Positions 7,069 through 11,828 of a stretch of DNA of 11,828 bases are shown here, piece after piece (within the stretch, counting starts at the first letter, position 1; each line of letters begins with the position of its first letter). A program made the position numbers and the translations under genes. The notes under the pieces are model-generated. The model did no database searches. It worked only from the letters and a program-made list of their open reading frames with translations, and was not told where the DNA came from. The stretch is from contig JBEBJD010000078.1 of assembly GCA_040080075.1 (NCBI GenBank), positions 1-11,828 on the forward strand, in the 5' to 3' direction. The DNA is from JANNFX01 sp040080075. GTDB lineage: Bacteria; Pseudomonadota; Alphaproteobacteria; Rhizobiales; Hyphomicrobiaceae.

Positions 7069-7088
7069 AAGGAAGAAAGTTCTTCCTT
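7069..7088 (-). repeat. 20-bp palindrome between the two transpeptidase genes
   Basis: AAGGAAGAA (7069-7077) and TTCTTCCTT (7080-7088) are perfectly complementary with two bases between them. The site lies 21 bases after the stop of the upstream paralogue and about 70 bases before the start of the downstream one. On the minus strand it would give an 8-bp stem with a four-base loop followed by TTAAC, a weak terminator or attenuator. Its symmetry would also suit a dimeric repressor. Confidence 0.5.
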
Positions 7089-7109
7089 CATGACGCCAAA
7101 GGCATTGCC

Positions 7110-9077
7110 CTAGAACCCACCGAACATGGCGCTCATCAGACTTTGCACGCTGCTATCGCTGCTCTTGGGCTGGCGTTTGGGGCCAGTGGCGATGCGGGGT
7201 GCCGAACGCTGATCCAAGGGGGCCAGGTGGTCGTGACCCTTGGCTATCTTGTCGTACTTGTTGGCAAGCGCCAGAGTGATGCGCTTCTCGTGCCCATAGA
7301 TGTCGGGCCAAGTCTGGATCTTGCCGCCATTTGCGACGGACGCCGTAAAATAAGTGATGTGAATTGGGATCTTCCTCTCCAATTCAATGACATTGTGGTC
7401 GGGGCCGTTCTTGGCCAATTCGTCGACTTTGGCCCGTTCCCAGCCCTGATCCTCGCCCAGGACGACCGCGGCCATTTGCAGTGGGTTCCTAATTCGCATG
7501 CAGCCGTGGCTATTGGCGCGGCGACTCCAATTGAACATGTATTTCTCGGGTGTGTCGTGCATGAACACGTAGTGCTTCGAGGGGAACGAGAACTTGACCA
7601 GACCCAACTGGTTGCCGCCACCAGGAGGGCGATAGAGGAAATATTCGCCCATGTCGGCCTTGGACCAATCGATGCGCTGCCAGTCGACGTCCGGGCCCGT
7701 GGGATCGGCCAGCCGCTTAACTCGCAAGTTGTGCTGACGCATCAGTCCGCCACCGCGCAACAGGCTCGGCCACACCTCTTTGACCTTGATGCTATCTGGC
7801 ACCCGCCAGACAGACCGGAACGTCACGCGCTCCATCTGATCGGAAAAGATCGGCGTCTGCTTGTCCACGAGCCCGACCGTGACGCGCTCTGTAAACACGT
7901 CCGCTCCATCCTTGACGATGTGGATCATGTATTCCGGCACGTTGACGTTCACATAAAAGCGGCCGAGTTCTTCAGGCATCCAGCGCCAGAGCTGCATGTT
8001 GGCTGCGAGCTGATCCGCATTGCCTTTGACAATCGGTTTAGCGAACGCGGTCCGGGTAGCGGCGGTGATGATGCCGTCCGCAGGCGAGATATCCTTTAAG
8101 GCCTGGAAGCCCTTTACGGCCCTAAACAGTGGTTCGTCATAGAGGTGTTCGTCGCCTGGCTTTCCCGGCCCCAAATTGAGCCGCTTGCGCAATTGGGCAA
8201 CAGCGGGATTGCGGTCACCGGGTTTGAGATCGGGACCCGGTTCAAGTTTTATCGCCTTGGCGACCGCAGCGCGTTTGGACTCGAGCCAAGCCTGACGAAG
8301 CAGATTGAATTGCGGCTGCTGTGGATGCAACCCAAGCAGCACTTCAGCGGGCTTCTCCGATTTGGCCAGATCTTCAAGCAGCGTCTTGCGATCGCGCAGT
8401 TGCGGCCGCCGGTCGAGGTAGGACGACAACGTGTTTGCCGGATCGGGGATGCGCCCGCCACGGGCATGGCGTGCATATTTCAGCACCGCGAGAGATAGAT
8501 TCATTTCGGCCTTGGCGAGGTCATCACGTGAGGCTGCACCCTGGGCCACTTCGGGCACCTCGAATTCCTGAGGGTCGAGACCCCACTCGCCAGCGTTTTT
8601 CAGTTCGGCAATAACGTCGAGGGCCTTGCCGGTATAGCCCGCCGCCGTCACCCACAGGGGCTCGTCTTGGCGGCTCGCATAGAGCGCGATCAACGCCGCT
8701 TGGTCGGCTTCCTCAGGCGCCGGGGGAGTTGGCGCGGGCGGAGGAGCAACTGCAGGGCCATCCGTATTGGGCGAAGGGGCCGCATCAAGTGTAGCCACGG
8801 GTGGTGCTGCTGGAGCTGGCACCGGGATCAACGCACGCGCGGCTTGACCGATATCGGCATTGGGCGGCGGAGCAGCTTCTGGGGCGATGCTTCCGGTTTC
8901 GACCGCCGGTACAGATGCAGCCCCTGGCGCATTCTCCGGAACGACGTGCATGGCTTCGACCGAAGCCCCGCTCACAACGGGCCATGATGCAAGCGGCGGG
9001 GTGCCTTCAGACTGCGCATTCCTCGCGCCAACGATGGAAATTGCCAGTAGCAGACAGGTGAAAAGTCCAGCGCGCAT
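7110..9077 (-). CDS. LdtD/YcbB-like L,D-transpeptidase, upstream paralogue
   Basis: This 655-residue secreted enzyme has the same layout as its neighbour: signal peptide (about 1-22), Pro/Ala-rich linker to about 120, scaffold domain (about 125-270, with ARGGRIPDP, SSYLDR and LHPQQPQF), a divergent PG_binding_1 domain (about 290-348, where DGIITAATRTAF replaces the usual DGxxGxxT pattern), and a YkuD catalytic domain (about 370-565). Catalytic residues are intact: His507 in VFMHDT, and SHGCMRIRNP with His524 and Cys526. It ends with SVQSLMSAMFGGF. The role is 3-3 cross-linking of peptidoglycan or protein attachment at the periplasmic face. The start at 9077 has a GGAGA site at 9087-9091 and gives a compact signal peptide; an in-frame ATG at 9110 would add eleven Arg-rich residues without a ribosome site and remains possible. 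A sigma-54-like promoter and a dyad lie upstream. Confidence 0.92.
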   Translation of the reverse strand: MRAGLFTCLLLAISIVGARNAQSEGTPPLASWPVVSGASVEAMHVVPENAPGAASVPAVETGSIAPEAAPPPNADIGQAARALIPVPAPAAPPVATLDAAPSPNTDGPAVAPPPAPTPPAPEEADQAALIALYASRQDEPLWVTAAGYTGKALDVIAELKNAGEWGLDPQEFEVPEVAQGAASRDDLAKAEMNLSLAVLKYARHARGGRIPDPANTLSSYLDRRPQLRDRKTLLEDLAKSEKPAEVLLGLHPQQPQFNLLRQAWLESKRAAVAKAIKLEPGPDLKPGDRNPAVAQLRKRLNLGPGKPGDEHLYDEPLFRAVKGFQALKDISPADGIITAATRTAFAKPIVKGNADQLAANMQLWRWMPEELGRFYVNVNVPEYMIHIVKDGADVFTERVTVGLVDKQTPIFSDQMERVTFRSVWRVPDSIKVKEVWPSLLRGGGLMRQHNLRVKRLADPTGPDVDWQRIDWSKADMGEYFLYRPPGGGNQLGLVKFSFPSKHYVFMHDTPEKYMFNWSRRANSHGCMRIRNPLQMAAVVLGEDQGWERAKVDELAKNGPDHNVIELERKIPIHITYFTASVANGGKIQTWPDIYGHEKRITLALANKYDKIAKGHDHLAPLDQRSAPRIATGPKRQPKSSDSSVQSLMSAMFGGF

Positions 9078-9117
9078 CAGGGGACGTCTCCGGCGAAACA
9101 GGATCGGCATGACATAA

Positions 9118-9143
9118 GGTCATGTGAAGGCCTTGTCATGACC
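9118..9143 (-). promoter_or_regulatory. 26-bp dyad in the transpeptidase leader, candidate operator
   Basis: GGTCATG (9118-9124) and CATGACC (9137-9143) flank a central AAGGCCTT palindrome (9127-9134); only the two-base joints TG and GT break the symmetry, so 22 of 26 bases are paired. A further CATGAC lies at 9108-9113, overlapping the possible ATG at 9110. The site sits just downstream of the proposed sigma-54 start, where a bound protein could block transcription or the RNA could fold over the leader. Confidence 0.45.
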
Positions 9144-9166
9144 GATCAATTAGCAGAACAACTGCG

Positions 9167-9180
9167 GCAAAAAACTAGCC
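9167..9180 (-). promoter_or_regulatory. Candidate sigma-54 promoter for the transpeptidase gene
   Basis: Read on the minus strand, GGCTAGTTTTTTGC places GG (9180-9179) and GC (9168-9167) exactly ten bases apart, with GGC at -24 and a full TTGC at -12. It matches about nine of the thirteen defined positions of the sigma-54 consensus; the poor positions are inside the CAC part of the -24 element. Transcription would start near 9155. It lies between a sigma-54-dependent activator gene and this gene, on the correct strand. Confidence 0.45.
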
Positions 9181-9184
9181 GATT

Positions 9185-9199
9185 CTGCATTGGATGCAG
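9185..9199. repeat. Short dyad next to the sigma-54-like promoter
   Basis: CTGCAT (9185-9190) and ATGCAG (9194-9199) form a perfect 6-bp inverted repeat around TGG. It sits immediately upstream of the -24 element on the minus strand, at roughly -30 to -45. This is closer than usual for an enhancer-binding protein, so it may be unrelated or a site for another factor. Confidence 0.3.
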
Positions 9200-9263
9200 C
9201 GTGTTGCTCACGGGAGACGAGCATAAAGAGTGGGTTTTCCCCTGGCTTTGGAGATATGGGCAC

Positions 9264-9298
9264 AAAATTGATAAGGGCCCGGCGTTTCCGCCAGGCCC
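9264..9298 (-). terminator. Intrinsic terminator of the sigma-54 regulator gene
   Basis: On the minus strand GGGCCTGGCG (9298-9289) and CGCCGGGCCC (9284-9275) form a 10-bp stem with one G-T wobble and a GAAA tetraloop, 44 bases after the regulator's stop codon. It is followed by the T-rich TTATCAATTTT. This is the best terminator in the window. Confidence 0.7.
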
Positions 9299-9341
9299 AT
9301 TGGTCTCAAAAGCTTCGAACAGACAACTCTAGCAGGGGGGG

Positions 9342-10850
9342 CTAGTTGACGCGTTGCTCGAGACCATATTCTTGCATTTTGCGGTAGAGCGTCGAACGGC
9401 CGATATTGAGCCGCTTGGCGACTTCCGTCATGTGGCCGCGATAGCGCCCGAGCGCCAAGCGGATCATGTCGGCTTCCATATCTTCAAGGCGGCGGATTTC
9501 GCCACCCTCGGTAATGGCCGGAATGCCCAGTGATCCAGACCCATTGCCAGCACGGATTTCCATGGTCTGGGGGATGGTCGCTTCGGCTCCGAGTAGCGCT
9601 GGACCAGTATAAGCGCCGGGTCTCTGCAACTCGGTCGGCGCAACGGGCATGAGGGCTTCGAAACCTTCGACGTGGGCTGCGATCTGCGGAAACTCGTTGA
9701 CGGTCAGCTCAGCGCCGTCAGCCAATACGACAGCGCGGAATACTGCGTTTTCGAGCTGGCGGACGTTGCCCGGCCACGTGTAGGCGGCGAGCAGGCGGCT
9801 GGCATTGGCGTCGATTCCGGTCAACCGCTTGCCTTCTTCGGCTGCAAAGCGGGCCATGAAGTGTGCGACCAGTTCGGCAACGTCGTCGATGCGCTCGCGC
9901 AGCGGCGGCACCCAGATCGGGAACACATTCAAGCGATAGTAGAGATCTTCGCGGAACTTGCCCTCTTTGACGAGTTGGATCATGTCGCGATTGGTGGCCG
10001 AGATGAGGCGGAAATTGACTTTGACCGGCTTCTTGGAACCGACGGGATCGATCTCGCCTTCCTGCAGGGCGCGCAGCAATTTAACCTGAGCATCGAGCGG
10101 CAGCTCGCCGACTTCATCGAGGAACAGCGTGCCACCATCGGCTTCCTGGAATTTGCCGATGCGGCGGTCCGAAGCTCCCGTGAACGAGCCCTTCTCATGT
10201 CCAAAGAGCGTGCTTTCCACGAGGTTTTCGGGGATTGCGCCGCAATTGACCGTAATAAATGGTCGGCCAGCACGTTCGCTTTCGCCCTGGATGGCACGTG
10301 CGATCAGCTCCTTGCCAACACCCGACTCGCCCTCGATTAAAACGGGGATGTGCGAGGCCGCGGCGCGTTTACCCAGCGCAATGACGCGCCCCATGGCTTC
10401 GCCGCGGATAATCAGGTCATTGAAGGTGAGGGTGCCTTCAACTTTTTTCTTGATGCGTGTAATCTCACCGGCGAGCGCTTCAATCTTGAGCGCGCTCTTG
10501 ATGGAAACATCGAGACGTTCGGGAGATGCAGGCTTGACGACGAAGTCAACTGCACCTGCGCGCATGGCGTTGATGGCCGCGTCAATCGACCCATGCGCTG
10601 TTTGCACGATTACCGGCGGCATACCAGGCTTGGCAGCAAGGCGGTCGAGCACACCCATGCCATCGAGACCAGGCATCACGAGATCGAGGAGTACGAGACA
10701 GATCGAGGAGCGCTCGGGGCTCTCGAGAATTTGCAGCGCATGGTCGCCCGAGTTGGTCGACTTTGTCTCGAAGCCAAGACGCTTGATCGTCTCTTCGAGA
10801 ATGCGGCGTTGAACGGGATCGTCGTCGACAATAAGAACACGCTTTGCCAT
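9342..10850 (-). CDS. Sigma-54-dependent response regulator (NtrC family)
   Basis: This 502-residue cytoplasmic activator uses ATP to open sigma-54 promoters when phosphorylated. Residues 4-122 are a receiver domain: acidic residues at 9-11, phospho-acceptor Asp56 (VLLDLVMPG), Thr84 and Lys106. The AAA+ domain spans about 145-390: Walker A GESGVGKE (174-181), the sigma-54 contact loop as GSFTGA (221-226, Ser where Ala is usual), Walker B GGTLFLDEVGE (239-249), and GNVRQLEN (361-368). A Pro/Gly/Ala-rich linker of about 55 residues leads to a Fis-type helix-turn-helix (459-502, EVAKRLNIGRSTLYRKMQEY). The ATG at 10850 starts directly at the first receiver strand; a GTG three codons upstream is also in frame, and neither has a strong ribosome site. 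No histidine kinase gene adjoins it. Its nearest downstream target is probably the transpeptidase gene; resemblance to NtrC, DctD and TacA-type regulators is clear but the ortholog is not fixed. Confidence 0.93.
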   Translation of the reverse strand: MAKRVLIVDDDPVQRRILEETIKRLGFETKSTNSGDHALQILESPERSSICLVLLDLVMPGLDGMGVLDRLAAKPGMPPVIVQTAHGSIDAAINAMRAGAVDFVVKPASPERLDVSIKSALKIEALAGEITRIKKKVEGTLTFNDLIIRGEAMGRVIALGKRAAASHIPVLIEGESGVGKELIARAIQGESERAGRPFITVNCGAIPENLVESTLFGHEKGSFTGASDRRIGKFQEADGGTLFLDEVGELPLDAQVKLLRALQEGEIDPVGSKKPVKVNFRLISATNRDMIQLVKEGKFREDLYYRLNVFPIWVPPLRERIDDVAELVAHFMARFAAEEGKRLTGIDANASRLLAAYTWPGNVRQLENAVFRAVVLADGAELTVNEFPQIAAHVEGFEALMPVAPTELQRPGAYTGPALLGAEATIPQTMEIRAGNGSGSLGIPAITEGGEIRRLEDMEADMIRLALGRYRGHMTEVAKRLNIGRSTLYRKMQEYGLEQRVN

Positions 10851-11216
10851 GTGGCACACATACTCAACACAACAGGGACTAAGCCGGAGGGAGACTACTC
10901 TACACGTGGTCCGGGGCGTTCCAGGATCGGACAGCCCGTCACCGGCTACTCACTTCAACGAGAGCGAGATTGCCCTACAAGGGTAAACAAGGCGTTTCGC
11001 TTCAGCTCACCTTGAGGCTTTTTTGAACAAACTTCGTACTGTTCGCGCGCGGCGCCTGTTTCTTATGGTCCGTTTTGATACCCGCCACACAAGACAAATT
11101 CATCGCCAAGCGGGCCGAGGCTCTGACGTCTGATTAATCGGTTTTTGAAGGTCTTATGGGATAGTGGCTGGTGGTTGTTCGAAAAGATCCCAGCTTAAAG
11201 AGTAAAGTCTCGCCTC
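10851..11216. other. Intergenic region between regulator and right-edge gene
   Basis: This 366-base stretch separates two divergent genes and should hold the promoters of both. I see a terminator-like hairpin on the plus strand (10999-11024) and, weakly, TTGATA at 11075-11080 with ATTCAT 17 bases later as a possible promoter for the right-edge gene. No credible coding frame or tRNA was found. Why a plus-strand terminator stands here without a visible gene before it is open. Confidence 0.5.
10999..11024 (+). terminator. Terminator-like hairpin without an evident gene
   Basis: GCTTCA (10999-11004) pairs with TGAGGC (11013-11018), six pairs including one G-T wobble, with an 8-base loop, and is followed directly by six T (11019-11024). 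The stem is short but the T run is good. No plus-strand gene ends upstream, so it could close a small RNA transcript or be chance. Confidence 0.35.
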
Positions 11217-11828
11217 ATGATATCCAATTGGTGTGATCGTCAGAACACAGCCCAAGCCCAGCAGCCTTGGTCGGCGAAGACGATTATTGCGGGCGTTCTC
11301 GCGTATGCCTTTTTTTCATCCCAACTGGCAACGTTCCAACACATCAGCTCCCAGCCCATCGTTGCCCTGTCGCCGCAGGGGAGCGACGTACCGCAATTGC
11401 GCGAAAGGACAGAGCTTGGCCAAGCACCTCTTGCCGGCGCGGCTCCCGACCTCGGCCGTCAATTGCCCGGCATGGAGAACCCATCGAGGCCCAGCCGTCC
11501 GGCGCGCGCCGAAAAAACTTCGACGCCCTCATCGCAGCTGACCCAGGCGTCCGATGCGATCGATCGCGATATCTCCGGAAACTCCGAGCACCGGGCCGTG
11601 AATCGCGAACGGAACCATAGCAACCGTCATGATGACAGCGGCACAAATTGGTCGTCAATCGTGTCGACGCTGTTTAGCTTGGGGCTCATCCTCTATGTAC
11701 GCAGGCGTATGAGCCAGTATGCCGCCAAACAAACCAGCAAGGGCTTTTCCTGGCTCGGAGAGCAATTGGCTGGGCTGGCCAAGCGTGCCACTGCCGCACA
11801 GTCGCAGCAGGGTACGAGCGTGCCAGTG
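11217..11828 (+). CDS. N-terminal part of a two-membrane-segment protein, family unknown (runs off right edge)
   Basis: The reading frame from the ATG at 11217 is open for all 204 codons to the window edge. Residues 22-40 (TIIAGVLAYAFFSSQLATF) form one membrane segment. Residues 41-144 are a polar, Pro/Ser/Arg-rich stretch, presumably periplasmic. Residues 145-160 (WSSIVSTLFSLGLILY) form a second membrane segment, followed by VRRRM, which by the positive-inside rule puts the C-terminal part in the cytoplasm. After it comes a helix-like KGFSWLGEQLAGLAKRA and a Gln/Ser-rich stretch. This N-terminal layout is like FtsH-type membrane AAA proteases, but no AAA or protease motif lies inside the window, so this is only a possibility. 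The ATG is the first in frame after a TAA at 11196; the ribosome site is weak (AAAGAGTAAAG). Codon use is like the neighbours and only this frame is free of stops throughout. Confidence 0.65.
   Translation, partial: MISNWCDRQNTAQAQQPWSAKTIIAGVLAYAFFSSQLATFQHISSQPIVALSPQGSDVPQLRERTELGQAPLAGAAPDLGRQLPGMENPSRPSRPARAEKTSTPSSQLTQASDAIDRDISGNSEHRAVNRERNHSNRHDDSGTNWSSIVSTLFSLGLILYVRRRMSQYAAKQTSKGFSWLGEQLAGLAKRATAAQSQQGTSVPV

Noticed and set aside
7143..8099. 318-codon open frame on the plus strand inside the transpeptidase gene
   Set aside because: It is antisense to a gene with clear catalytic motifs; its protein has no recognisable domain and arises from GC-rich codon bias on the opposite strand.
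9138..9332. 64-codon plus-strand frame in the gap before the transpeptidase gene
   Set aside because: It overlaps the sigma-54-like promoter, the dyad and the terminator, has no ribosome site worth noting, and shows no family resemblance.
9672..10340. 222-codon plus-strand open frame inside the sigma-54 regulator gene
   Set aside because: Antisense to the AAA+ domain, whose motifs are unambiguous.
10852..10866. TGGCAC on the plus strand beside the regulator start, resembling a sigma-54 -24 element
   Set aside because: Ten bases after GG there is CA rather than GC, and no TTGC follows, so the -12 element is missing.
1..11828. Possible tRNA, rRNA, CRISPR array, insertion sequence or phage genes
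   Set aside because: No repeat-spacer pattern, no transposase or integrase motifs, and no cloverleaf-like segment was seen on either strand.

Overview
The window is chromosomal DNA from an alphaproteobacterium, most likely of the order Hyphomicrobiales (Rhizobiales); the family cannot be settled by reading alone. The evidence is gene content: a pyruvate kinase gene joined to a DUF1036 gene, next to DUF1244 and GapR (DUF2312) genes, plus long alphaproteobacterial-type L,D-transpeptidases and a DUF882 protein. No tRNA, rRNA, insertion sequence, phage gene or CRISPR array was seen. The region looks like ordinary core chromosome with an envelope-remodelling cluster.

Left part (1-2020): on the minus strand a secreted DUF1036 protein overlaps, by ATGA, the start of pyruvate kinase, which runs off the left edge. 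Divergently on the plus strand lie a small DUF1244 protein and the nucleoid-associated protein GapR, followed by a perfect 11-bp stem-loop.

Middle (2040-3232): a plus-strand oxyR-type peroxide sensor with both redox cysteines. Its 3' end overlaps the 3' end of the opposing DUF882 gene by 20 bp of coding sequence.

Right-centre (3213-10850, all minus strand, read right to left): a sigma-54-dependent response regulator, two tandem paralogous LdtD/YcbB-like L,D-transpeptidases, and a DUF882/M15-like protein with a long Pro/Ala tail. The last three all carry signal peptides and all have peptidoglycan-related folds. In the gap between the regulator and the first transpeptidase there is a GG-N10-GC element with a good sigma-54 core on the correct strand. 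Just downstream of it is a 26-bp dyad. The simplest model, which is an inference, is that the regulator drives the adjacent transpeptidase gene(s) from a sigma-54 promoter to remodel the wall with 3-3 cross-links or protein attachment.

Right edge (10851-11828): a gene-free stretch with one terminator-like hairpin, then a plus-strand reading frame starting at 11217 and open to the window edge. It encodes the N-terminal part of a protein with two membrane segments; the family is not identified.

Calls rest on reading motifs and layout by eye; no database search was possible.
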